Shown here in pieces: positions 1 through 6,415 of a stretch of 36,220 nt of DNA (position 1 is the first letter of the stretch; each line of letters opens with the position of its first letter). Position numbers and translations under genes: made by a program. The notes beneath the pieces are model-generated. The model searched no databases and was not told where the DNA came from. It saw only the letters and a program-made list of their open reading frames with translations. The stretch is from the NCBI RefSeq assembly GCF_014648095.1, contig NZ_BMQL01000049.1:1-36220 (forward strand). The letters run 5' to 3'. Source of the stretch: Deinococcus ruber (GTDB lineage: Bacteria > Deinococcota > Deinococci > Deinococcales > Deinococcaceae).

Positions 1-435
1 GCGGTGGAGAGTCTGAATCCGAAGTTTCACGTCATCACCCAGGCCGAGCAGTGGTCGAGCCTGCTGAGTGACAGTAAAGCGGGGAAAACCGCGATGCTAC
101 TGCTGAGCTGGGGCGCGGATTACGCCGATCCAGATAATGTGATGTACACCCTGCTGGCATCGGATGGGTATTACAGCCCGCGGACGCATTTTGCGGATGC
201 GCAGATCGATCAGTGGCTGACGCAGGCGCGGACCACGACCGATCCGCAGGCCCGTGCCGCGCTGTATCGCAAGGCAGGTGCTCGGGCGCACACGCTGGCC
301 CCCTATCTGCTGATTCCGGCCGATCCGAACTTCATTGTGTTCAGAACGAATCTGCAGGGCATTACGCCCAGCAGCTACAATCCGATGCTCAGCGGGCTCA
401 GTGGCACCTACTGGCGACAGCTCAGCAAAAAGTAA
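1..435 (+). CDS. ABC transporter substrate-binding protein, family 5 (C-terminal part)
   Basis: The reading frame is already open at base 1, so only the last 144 residues are present. The visible part fits the C-terminal lobe of family-5 extracellular solute-binding proteins (DppA/OppA type), which bind peptides or similar ligands outside the membrane and deliver them to an ABC permease. The segment SWGADYADPDNVMYTLLASD is characteristic: a W-x-ADYxDP stretch followed by a motif near the ligand site. A later stretch, ARAALYRKAGARAHTLAPYLLI, matches the usual 'partial-repayment' helix and the PYL(I/L)P strand. The gene ends in LSKK and is followed by a strong terminator, so it closes its operon. 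No partner permease genes are visible because the window starts here. The family is fairly sure; the substrate is unknown. Confidence 0.85.
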   Translation, partial: AVESLNPKFHVITQAEQWSSLLSDSKAGKTAMLLLSWGADYADPDNVMYTLLASDGYYSPRTHFADAQIDQWLTQARTTTDPQARAALYRKAGARAHTLAPYLLIPADPNFIVFRTNLQGITPSSYNPMLSGLSGTYWRQLSKK

Positions 436-446
436 TGACCGCAAGG

Positions 447-480
447 AAGATGACCGGGCATGTGCCCGGTCATCTTTTCT
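447..480 (+). terminator. Rho-independent terminator after the solute-binding protein gene
   Basis: A perfect 14-bp inverted repeat (447-460 and 463-476, core GACCGGGCA/TGCCCGGTC) is followed by a short T-rich stretch (TTTTCT). It begins 12 bases after the stop codon at 433-435. The minus-strand gene at 561-1007 points towards it, so it may serve both directions. Confidence 0.85.
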
Positions 481-560
481 AGCTATAGGAATGGCAGACA
501 TGATATCTCAGCAGAGGCGTCACCTCAATCTCGATGCTTCCTTTCGACCTCTCCCCTGCC

Positions 561-1007
561 TTACTTGCGCTTGGCTGGGGTCTTCTTCGCAGGCGCTTTT
601 GCTTTCGCACGGCCGTTGCCGAGCTGCTGACCTTTGGTGTAGCTCGCGGTCATCTTCTGCCGCGTCTGCGCTGCCAGTGTCTTGAAATCGATCAGTCCGG
701 CTTCGATGTTCTCGACGGTCATCTGGATCTTGCCACCCGTCCGAGCAGGCGTCAGTTCACGGTTGATGCGTTCGAACCACGCTTCAAACTCGGGTGTCAC
801 GTCGATCACCATGTCGCGGACGCTCCGACTGTAGCTCTCCCCTCCCCCGCGTTTGCTGAAGCTCTTCGGGAGCGCGAAGCGTTCCGGCAACTCCCCCGCG
901 TCAAGCTCCCCTTCACGCACCGCTGCACGAAGCTGTTTGACAAAGGCATCACTGCGCTGGGGGTTATGGAGCTTCTCAATCTGCTGACTCAATTTGATAT
1001 ACGGCAT
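561..1007 (-). CDS. Small protein with a histone-like lysine/alanine-rich tail
   Basis: A 148-residue protein that I do not recognise as a named family. Residues 1-115 look like a compact, mainly helical domain, with an acidic-hydrophobic segment (VIDVTPEFEAWFERINREL near 68-87). The last 20 residues are almost only Lys, Ala, Pro and Arg (AKAKAPAKKTPAKRK), like the tails of bacterial histone H1-like proteins. That suggests binding to DNA or RNA, which is inference. The ATG at 1007 has no clear ribosome site. On the minus strand a TAGAAT hexamer ends five bases before it, which would fit a leaderless transcript. It is convergent with the solute-binding gene and divergent from the partition region. 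Codon use and the absence of a good competing frame support a real gene. Confidence 0.65.
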   Translation of the reverse strand: MPYIKLSQQIEKLHNPQRSDAFVKQLRAAVREGELDAGELPERFALPKSFSKRGGGESYSRSVRDMVIDVTPEFEAWFERINRELTPARTGGKIQMTVENIEAGLIDFKTLAAQTRQKMTASYTKGQQLGNGRAKAKAPAKKTPAKRK

Positions 1008-1543
1008 TTGTTATTCTAAGCACACTTCTGAGGCAAATATCATCTTTTTGTACGGGGAGAGCGATGTGTTCGTCTTCTTTATGTACGTCACTGTCCAGGA
1101 CGCTCAACGTAAAGTCGATAAAGTTTTACAACACCAGAACCCTAATGTTCCAGTGTTACAAAACATTCCCGAACTCTTTGGCGGCGGTCTATTGCGGGCT
1201 TATAGGAGCGGTGTGGATCCTGATCCCGAACACCCTCCATCCCTTGATGTTCTGATATCTTAGCATTCTAGTGTTGCAGTGTTTTGCAACACTAGAATAT
1301 TCGAGACCGCCGTTTTAACTTTTTGTATGCACCCCGTAGCGACCGATACTAAGATGCACGCTGAGCACTGAGTCGCCCTAAGGCGATTTCGAGTCTGCCG
1401 TGTAAATCGTTCATTCGGCGTGCGGACTACTACCGTAGGGCACAGAGATACTAGTGTTTTACAACCCTGCGCCCTTAATGTCTCAAGACTCCCGCGTTGC
1501 TACACATTGGGACATTAAAACATTAGTGTGCTAGTGTGGCTGT
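1008..1543. promoter_or_regulatory. Repeat-rich region upstream of parA (candidate centromere and operator)
   Basis: No convincing gene lies in these 536 bases. The hexamer TAGTGT or its complement ACACTA occurs at 1269, 1288, 1452, 1524 and 1532, and looser variants such as CAGTGTTACA occur near 1151. Five further exact copies lie inside or just after the RHH gene (2221, 2281, 2305, 2505, 2517). Ten copies in about 1.25 kb is far above the roughly 0.6 expected by chance for a hexamer on both strands. The copy at 1532-1537 also has the form of a -10 box (TANNNT) six bases before the GTG start of parA. An RHH or ParA protein bound there could therefore repress its own operon, as is common in partition cassettes. 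Confidence 0.6.
1265..1297. repeat. 14-bp palindrome with TAGTGT cores in the par region
   Basis: ATTCTAGTGTTGCA (1265-1278) is repeated as its exact reverse complement at 1284-1297, with the 5-base spacer GTGTT. Each arm carries one copy of the TAGTGT hexamer found throughout this region. It lies about 250 bases before parA and is not followed by a T-run, so a protein-binding or centromere site is more likely than a terminator. Confidence 0.7.
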
Positions 1544-2128
1544 GTGATCAGAATCAGTCTATTGTCTCGAAAAGGTGGTGTGGGCAAAACGCTCTGCAGC
1601 ATGGCTATTGCACAGGTTCTCTCTGAGCGGCACACCGTCGCTGTTCTGGATCTCGATCCAGAAGGCTCTGCCAGAGCCTGGGCTCACGATGCCCAAGCCC
1701 AAAATTCACCACTCCCATATCAAGTATTTGGCCCTGTCGAAGCGGCCATGAGTCTGAGCGTGGACTACCTCATCGTTGACACACCTCCAAATGACGCGAA
1801 AACACTTGCCGCAACTGCAAAGCTGAGCGACGTAATCCTTGTCCCGGTACAACCTGGCAAAGGCGAAATCGACCGCCTAGAACCAACTATGGATGTGTTA
1901 CGAGAGGGAAACTTTAAACCGGGAGGCCGGATGGGAATTTTGCTGAATTACGTAGAGCACGACAACCTCTCCGCCGCGATGCCCGAAGCACTGACCCAGC
2001 TCGGGTATCCGATGGTGGCTCCAATCAAAAAAAGCGTGGAGTACCGTCGAGCATTTGGAGGACTTATCCCTCAGCACCTTCTAGAGCCATTTCGTCTTGC
2101 TCTTGGGGAGGTAGGCATCGATGCGTAA
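1544..2128 (+). CDS. parA: ParA-family partition ATPase
   Basis: A 194-residue Walker-type ATPase of the small ParA/MinD class, which drives segregation of plasmids or secondary chromosomes by cycling on the nucleoid. The deviant Walker A motif KGGVGKT is at residues 10-16, the LDLDPEGSA motif (A') is at about 35-43, and the Walker B-like strand YLIVDTPPN is near 75-83. It has no N-terminal DNA-binding extension, so it belongs with the short plasmid ParAs (type Ib) that pair with a ribbon-helix-helix partner. The start is GTG at 1544, with no good ribosome site but a TAGTGT -10-like box six bases upstream. Its 3' end overlaps the RHH gene by 8 bases, which indicates translational coupling. 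Confidence 0.93.
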   Translation: MIRISLLSRKGGVGKTLCSMAIAQVLSERHTVAVLDLDPEGSARAWAHDAQAQNSPLPYQVFGPVEAAMSLSVDYLIVDTPPNDAKTLAATAKLSDVILVPVQPGKGEIDRLEPTMDVLREGNFKPGGRMGILLNYVEHDNLSAAMPEALTQLGYPMVAPIKKSVEYRRAFGGLIPQHLLEPFRLALGEVGIDA

Positions 2129-2474
2129 AACTCCAAACCCAAAAACAGACTTGAGTGGACTGATGGGGGCGGCAACTCGTGCTCGTGAGATCGATAGAAC
2201 TCGAACCGATACCAGCACCTTAGTGTCGCAAGACACTCAGACTTCACCACCCCAGGATCTTAAAGTTCAGGAACATCAAGACACTATTGTCCTAGAACAT
2301 CAAAACACTACAACATCTGTGTCCCAGTCAGAAAAGCGAGTCAACGTATCGGTCCCTGATTCTCTCCATCGCGTCTTGCGCATCTACTCTGTGAAATCTG
2401 GACGCCAGGTCAGAGATGTTGTCGCGGAAGCAATCAGTCGCTACCTCACTGAAATTGGTGAGTTAGAAAGATAA
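2121..2474 (+). CDS. Ribbon-helix-helix partition partner of ParA (ParG/ParB-like)
   Basis: A 117-residue protein overlapping parA by 8 bases. The C-terminal 40 residues (about 72-112, KRVNVSVPDSLHRVLRIYSV onwards) fit a ribbon-helix-helix DNA-binding domain: a short strand RVNVSVP, then two helices. Residues 1-70 are polar and probably unstructured, as in ParG, where the tail stimulates the ATPase. The DNA that encodes this linker itself contains partition-type repeats: an AGTGTC-GCAA-GACACT palindrome at 2222-2237 and two ACACTA copies at 2281 and 2305. The protein probably binds these repeats, acting as centromere-binding protein and autorepressor. The RHH call is confident; the role is inferred from position. 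Confidence 0.82.
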   Translation: MRKTPNPKTDLSGLMGAATRAREIDRTRTDTSTLVSQDTQTSPPQDLKVQEHQDTIVLEHQNTTTSVSQSEKRVNVSVPDSLHRVLRIYSVKSGRQVRDVVAEAISRYLTEIGELER

Positions 2475-2488
2475 GTGTTTTAATGTTA

Positions 2489-2538
2489 TAAAACATCAGC
2501 CCATTAGTGTACTAATACACTAATGGGCTGATGTTTTA
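2489..2538. repeat. 23-bp near-perfect palindrome after the par operon
   Basis: Arms at 2489-2511 and 2516-2538 are exact reverse complements separated by CTAA. Each arm contains TAGTGT/ACACTA and AACATCA. It sits between the RHH stop (2474) and the ribosome site of the CoiA-like gene. Transcribed, it would form a long hairpin and could reduce read-through, but there is no T-run after the stem. The shared TAGTGT cores favour a centromere (parS-like) site. Confidence 0.75.
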
Positions 2539-2547
2539 AGGGGGAAG

Positions 2548-3594
2548 ATGCCACTTAAGGCACAGAAAGATGGGGACGAGGTTGTGAGCTTCACGCTGAC
2601 CAACGACGCATTCGACGCGTTGAGAGGCGATCCTGAGCTCAGGATGGCCTGCTGTAGCGCACGGGCAATCCCAAAACGAAGCAAGTTAGGGACGCCTTTC
2701 TTTGCACACGGCCGCACTGGCGAATGCAGCAGCGGGCCAGAAACAGCCTTCCATCTTCAAAGCAAGGTCATCATCGCTCAAGCTGCCGAAGCCGCCGGCT
2801 GGCAGGCAATTGTCGAAGCCAGTGGCCAGACCCCAGACGGCACACCATGGCGCGCCGATGTCCTATGCACCAAGGGAAAAGCCAACGTCGCATTTGAAGT
2901 CCAGCGCAGCCCCCAAACCATCGCCGAGACCGCCGAACGGCAAGCGATCTACGAACGGAGCGAGGTGCGTGGCCTTTGGCTCATGACCCGCCACCGCAAA
3001 ACCCTGGAAGACCGAATCTGGCTCGATAAGTCTGGCGAATACACGACGCCTATTTTCTTTCTTGATGACACCTTTCAAGTGCCTCGCTTCAACTGCTCCT
3101 TACACGATTTCATTACAGGCAGCCTTAGTGGTCAGTTGCTTTACGCCCCTAGGGCAGGCCAACGTGCACAACTTTCGCTTCACGGATCGCGTCAATCTTG
3201 CTGGAAATGTCGAAAGCAACTTATGTTGATTCTCGAGCTAGGTTTTCAGGTTCGAGAACATGTAAGATGGGAGGTTCCCTGGATGTATGTCGTCGAAGAT
3301 GATGACCTGTTGCAATTGCTAGAGGTCGTCCTCCTTCCAGAACTATGTCAGCGCCTTCAGATCGGTCAGCTCAAGCGGCGGCCTTCGAAGACCACAAAAA
3401 CGACCTACCTCAGCCAGGGCTGTCCCCACTGCGACGCGCTTCAAGGAAATTATTTCATTGATGAACTGCGCCAGAAGATTTATCGAAGTGGAACCGAAAC
3501 AAAATATACCCAGGTGATACCGCTCACCCAAATCACGTTGAAGGAAAGCCTTGCAAGTTGGGGGAATGCAAGATGGCAATTTCGAATGGAATAG
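2548..3594 (+). CDS. CoiA-like competence nuclease family protein
   Basis: A 348-residue protein resembling CoiA, a nuclease-fold protein linked to DNA uptake and recombination in naturally competent bacteria. The N-terminal half has the typical FFAHGR (51-56) and a histidine-containing helix before AGW. The nuclease core WRADVLCTKGKANVAFEVQRS holds D104, E117 and Q119, the D-(E)xQ pattern of the restriction-endonuclease-like fold in CoiA. The C-terminal half has two cysteine pairs (SCWKC near 217-221 and CPHC near 301-304) that probably bind zinc. GGGGGAAG stands directly before the ATG at 2548, a good ribosome site. It follows the partition genes and palindrome with no promoter that I can separate from them. 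Assignment to the CoiA-like family is likely; its role on this replicon is not known. Confidence 0.8.
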   Translation: MPLKAQKDGDEVVSFTLTNDAFDALRGDPELRMACCSARAIPKRSKLGTPFFAHGRTGECSSGPETAFHLQSKVIIAQAAEAAGWQAIVEASGQTPDGTPWRADVLCTKGKANVAFEVQRSPQTIAETAERQAIYERSEVRGLWLMTRHRKTLEDRIWLDKSGEYTTPIFFLDDTFQVPRFNCSLHDFITGSLSGQLLYAPRAGQRAQLSLHGSRQSCWKCRKQLMLILELGFQVREHVRWEVPWMYVVEDDDLLQLLEVVLLPELCQRLQIGQLKRRPSKTTKTTYLSQGCPHCDALQGNYFIDELRQKIYRSGTETKYTQVIPLTQITLKESLASWGNARWQFRME

Positions 3595-3611
3595 GACCAT
3601 GAGGTCAAGCT

Positions 3612-3631
3612 CTAAGTAGGGGACAGTTTGG
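3612..3631 (+). repeat. Left terminal inverted repeat of the IS
   Basis: CTAAGTAGGGGACAGTTTGG. It starts directly after the GGTCAAGCT duplication and includes the stop codon of the transposase. Confidence 0.88.
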
Positions 3632-4697
3632 CGGCGCAGGCCAGGAAGTCGCGGATAAAGAGCGTCTCAGTGGGGCTCCAGAGTACATTCGTCAGTGCCG
3701 CCTTCATCGTATTCAAGCCATAGCGCACGATGGAGAGGGCCAGGCGTCCGTGAGCGAGCACCGGGATCGGTGCTCGTTCGTGTTCGGCCACTCCGACCCT
3801 CCAAGCCCAGACGGAGGTCAGCGTGACGAGCGCCAGGAGGGTACTCAACCGATCCGGGTGAGTCAGGTGCGTCTCTTCCAGGTCAAAACCTGAACCTTTC
3901 CAGAATTTGAAAAGAGATTCGATGGTCCAGCGCCGAGAATAGGCTTCTAGCGCGTGCCGGCCGTGCTCCAGCGTTCCCACGTAGAGCAGATGACCATGCA
4001 CATCTCGCACGGCACACACGCGAAGTGGCACGCCGTACACCATCAGAGGCCGGTACCACCACCGGACTTCACCTTCAGCAATGCCCTTGAACAGTGCCCA
4101 GACGGGCATCCCGCCCACCTTGGTGTTGGCCTTGAGGCGGATACATGGCGCTATTTTTTCCTTGTTCAGAAACTTGAACCATTTCTTGCCAATGAATTCG
4201 CGGTCTCCCAGGAGACCGGCGATCCGCTTGGCTGGCAGAACAAGCAACACGCGCTCCAGGAGGGCGTTGCGGATAGCTGAACTGCTGCTGCCCCCGTGGG
4301 GCAGCAACGTCCACATCAGCGGCAGGGCTTGCCCGTTCAGGATCACCGCGACGAGCAGGATGTTGATCTCCGTCTTGCCCAGACACCAGTTTGTCCGGTC
4401 GATGACGAGCCAGAGGCGCTCCTCAGGGTCGGCGAAGCTCAGGACGAATCGTGCCAGCACGTCTTCCGAGATCCGGATGTTCTTGAAGAAGCGGTGCAGT
4501 TGCTTCACTTTGCTGCTCTGCAGGGCCTTCCCTAGCAGTTGGGCGGCGAGTTTGGTGAGTCGGACGTCCTCGCGCTGAATCAGCGCGAGGATCAGCGCGG
4601 CAAGGAGGGCCAGGCTGGGAGCCCGCAGGCCCCAGGGGTGCTGAGCGAGGTGGGCGAGTACCGTAGAATGTGGTGAGCAGCTCGGGGGCGTTTTCAT
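3612..4697 (-). CDS. IS4-type DDE transposase
   Basis: A protein of about 360 residues that cuts and joins the ends of its IS. The catalytic triad is visible: D100 in LVIDRTNW, D165 in LLGDREF and E260 in the Y-x2-RW-x-IE signature (YSRRWTIESLFKFWK) typical of the IS4 group. Length and motif spacing fit a complete enzyme. The first ATG is at 4697. The frame is open back to a TTG at 4745 within the right inverted repeat, which would add 16 residues, but neither start has a strong ribosome site. No frameshift or internal stop was seen. Confidence 0.9.
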   Translation of the reverse strand: MKTPPSCSPHSTVLAHLAQHPWGLRAPSLALLAALILALIQREDVRLTKLAAQLLGKALQSSKVKQLHRFFKNIRISEDVLARFVLSFADPEERLWLVIDRTNWCLGKTEINILLVAVILNGQALPLMWTLLPHGGSSSSAIRNALLERVLLVLPAKRIAGLLGDREFIGKKWFKFLNKEKIAPCIRLKANTKVGGMPVWALFKGIAEGEVRWWYRPLMVYGVPLRVCAVRDVHGHLLYVGTLEHGRHALEAYSRRWTIESLFKFWKGSGFDLEETHLTHPDRLSTLLALVTLTSVWAWRVGVAEHERAPIPVLAHGRLALSIVRYGLNTMKAALTNVLWSPTETLFIRDFLACAAKLSPT

Positions 4698-4741
4698 GAC
4701 AGAAACACCATCCCAGAGCTGCTCTAGCCATTTATCCCACC

Positions 4742-4761
4742 CCAAACTGTCCTCTACTCAG
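4742..4761 (-). repeat. Right terminal inverted repeat of the IS
   Basis: Read on the minus strand it is CTGAGTAGAGGACAGTTTGG, differing from the left end at positions 3 and 9. The target duplication GGTCAAGCT follows at 4762-4770. Confidence 0.88.
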
Positions 4762-4822
4762 GGTCAAGCTTTTAACGTTATGATGGTTTCATCTAAAAAT
4801 ATGTTCAAAGAGGGCACCTTTT

Positions 4823-5467
4823 GTGAAAAGGCGACGTTGGCGATCAATTGAACCCATCCTTAATGCAGCAGGGGAGACTATCGGACAGAGGATTGACAGT
4901 CGTCAACCTATTGAGGATATCCGTGATGTAACGCAACAGGTCCATGCGTACCGGATGGTCGCTGCCATCACTGCCACGACCGAAGTGTTGTCACCCTGCG
5001 GTCACGAAGTGCTGCGCTTTGACCAGTCGCGCGGGTTTGCCTACCTTGCCAGCCACGGCAGTTCTCGCTATCCACGTTCCCGTTTGTGTCCTCAGTGCTT
5101 CGTCCCACCGACCTTCCATTCGTTGCAGCTGGTGAGCGGCAGCGATCAGGTTGCCTCGGACTGGGGTAGTCTCACGTTACAGCAACGTTTAGCAGCGCTT
5201 CCGGTGTTGTTTGCGCTTCGGGAACATCACCCGACGATGCCAGATCCAGAACATTGGCACGAATTGACCGCTCAAGAGCGTCGAGCGGTAGCCGAAATCG
5301 GCGAGCAGTTCACTCAGGCGCTGGGCCTGACGTTCCGCGAATACTTGCTGAGGCGCACGCATCCAGCACCGACGATTACTCCGGCAGGGTATCGTCGGCT
5401 AAAGGCCAGCGAACCCGAAAAAGAGCGGCGTCGCCGGAAGAATGACCACCGCCTTCCCCTGCCTTGA
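4823..5467 (+). CDS. Unknown protein with a CGH...CxxC zinc-binding pattern
   Basis: A 214-residue protein starting at GTG 4823, with AAAGAGGG as ribosome site nine bases upstream. I do not recognise the family. Near residues 59-61 it has PCGH and about 30 residues later LCPQC; Cys-x-His plus Cys-x2-Cys could form a zinc knuckle. A helical stretch follows (LTAQERRAVAEIGEQFTQAL). The C-terminus is strongly basic (ASEPEKERRRRKNDHR), so contact with nucleic acid is possible. A similar CGH...CxxC layout recurs in the protein at 19821-20339, and the two may be distant relatives. The gene lies directly after the IS. Confidence 0.6.
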   Translation: MKRRRWRSIEPILNAAGETIGQRIDSRQPIEDIRDVTQQVHAYRMVAAITATTEVLSPCGHEVLRFDQSRGFAYLASHGSSRYPRSRLCPQCFVPPTFHSLQLVSGSDQVASDWGSLTLQQRLAALPVLFALREHHPTMPDPEHWHELTAQERRAVAEIGEQFTQALGLTFREYLLRRTHPAPTITPAGYRRLKASEPEKERRRRKNDHRLPLP

Positions 5468-5664
5468 ATCAGCATCTCCATCTCGAGCCGCTGCCATGTC
5501 AGGCGACAGTGCACGTGATGATTTGGCACGATCAGCGCGATGAATTCATTGTGTTTTCCGTAGCGAAGCAGCGTGATCAATTGGTCATGCTGCTCCACGA
5601 TCACCGCTGCTGGACGCCTACTCGACACCGTTGCCAGCAGCGCCGCTTCGCCCTCGACCGCTAG
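5464..5664 (+). CDS. Possible small protein, weak support
   Basis: A 66-residue frame whose TTG start overlaps the TGA of the preceding gene (TTGA), an arrangement used for coupled translation elsewhere in this window. The middle (HVMIWHDQRDEFIVFSVAKQ) looks like normal protein sequence. There is no ribosome site, and the end is rich in Arg and His like a random frame. It may be a real small partner of the 4823 gene or a chance frame. Confidence 0.3.
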   Translation: MNQHLHLEPLPCQATVHVMIWHDQRDEFIVFSVAKQRDQLVMLLHDHRCWTPTRHRCQQRRFALDR

Positions 5665-5819
5665 ACAGCAACCCAGCAATTAATGGTCTTGTACGACACA
5701 CCAAACTGTGCTTTGATCTGCGGGCGGCTCGCACCTGCTTCCAACTGTTTTGCCGCCGTCAGACGGTGTTCTGCCTGTTGAGTGTGCGTCAACTGCTGAG
5801 GGTGCCAGCGTTTGTCCAT
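5661..5819 (-). pseudogene. Remnant of a transposase-type helix-turn-helix protein
   Basis: A minus-strand frame of 52 residues starting at ATG 5819. It contains RLTAAKQLEAGASRPQIKAQ followed by FGVSYKTINCWV, a classic helix-turn-helix of the kind that opens IS630-type and related transposases (arginine-rich helix, G-x-S-x2-QI, FGVS-x-KT(I/V)-x2-W). In intact enzymes the protein continues for hundreds of residues, but here a TAG follows almost at once and no downstream DDE domain is seen. It is therefore most likely a decayed insertion sequence. A very small standalone HTH regulator is the alternative. Confidence 0.6.
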
Positions 5820-5922
5820 TCCTCAGCCGAGCAACTGCCATCCTTGGAGTAAGGCAGCTGGCATGGCTGAGGAACGTGGCTTCGCCCCTTTAGTTTATTT
5901 ACGTAAAAGTGTATATTGATTT

Positions 5923-6378
5923 ATGGGAAACTTAGGACAGATACAGATTATCAGTATCGCTGTGGAGCCTGGCGAAGAGCGCTGCTCCATCGGCATGATG
6001 CAAGGCTCAGAGCACTTTGCCTTGAATTTTGAGGAGCAGGTGAAGGCGCTTCGCTTCATCCGGTACCTCACTGCCGAAGGCGCTTGCGTTTCTCAGCCAC
6101 GCATGCTCGCCAAGCTCACTCAGCAACCGGCATTATGTCTATCCAAGATCGAGGTTCGCCCGATTCACACACTCGCTCCGGCACACGCACATTTCATTAA
6201 AGAGACTCAGAACGTACTGTGGAGTCCTCATTCTCTTCCCAGAAAGAAGAAGCTGGTGCTTTCGCTCCTTCGTTCTCTCCTCTCTGCCAGAAGTCTCGAA
6301 GTCCTGAGCCATCTCTCGCCAGAGATCCTGATCGCCCGAGTAAAGGCAGAGTTCTCAGAAGAACAACTTCCTTTTTGA
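5923..6378 (+). CDS. Hypothetical protein, 151 residues
   Basis: I do not recognise this protein. It begins with a strand-rich segment (GQIQIISIAVEPGEERCSIG), then a helical part, and ends in a basic, leucine-rich helix pair (RKKKLVLSLLRSLLSARSLEVLSHL). There is no signal peptide and no membrane segment. ATG 5923 has no obvious ribosome site. The gene is convergent with the Rad50-like gene, whose stop codon is 37 bases away, and no hairpin terminator separates them. Whether it belongs to the neighbouring defence operon is unclear; it reads in the opposite direction. Confidence 0.5.
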   Translation: MGNLGQIQIISIAVEPGEERCSIGMMQGSEHFALNFEEQVKALRFIRYLTAEGACVSQPRMLAKLTQQPALCLSKIEVRPIHTLAPAHAHFIKETQNVLWSPHSLPRKKKLVLSLLRSLLSARSLEVLSHLSPEILIARVKAEFSEEQLPF

Positions 6379-6415
6379 GAGGCCGGATCGGGTATCTCCA
6401 GTGGACCCTGCAGGT

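Larger units (their letters stand above)
3612..4761 (-). mobile_element. Complete IS4-type insertion sequence
   Basis: A 1150-bp element bounded by inverted repeats that match at 18 of 20 positions. It is flanked by the direct repeat GGTCAAGCT at 3603-3611 and 4762-4770, a 9-bp target duplication. It carries one DDE transposase gene whose TAG stop lies inside the left repeat. The intact duplication, intact repeats and unbroken gene mean a recent insertion. It landed between the CoiA-like gene and the gene at 4823 and broke neither, although it may have separated the second gene from its promoter. Confidence 0.9.

Noticed and set aside
1064..1255. Small open frames before parA
   Set aside because: Their composition looks random (Cys/Phe-rich), they have no ribosome site, and they cover the repeat region.
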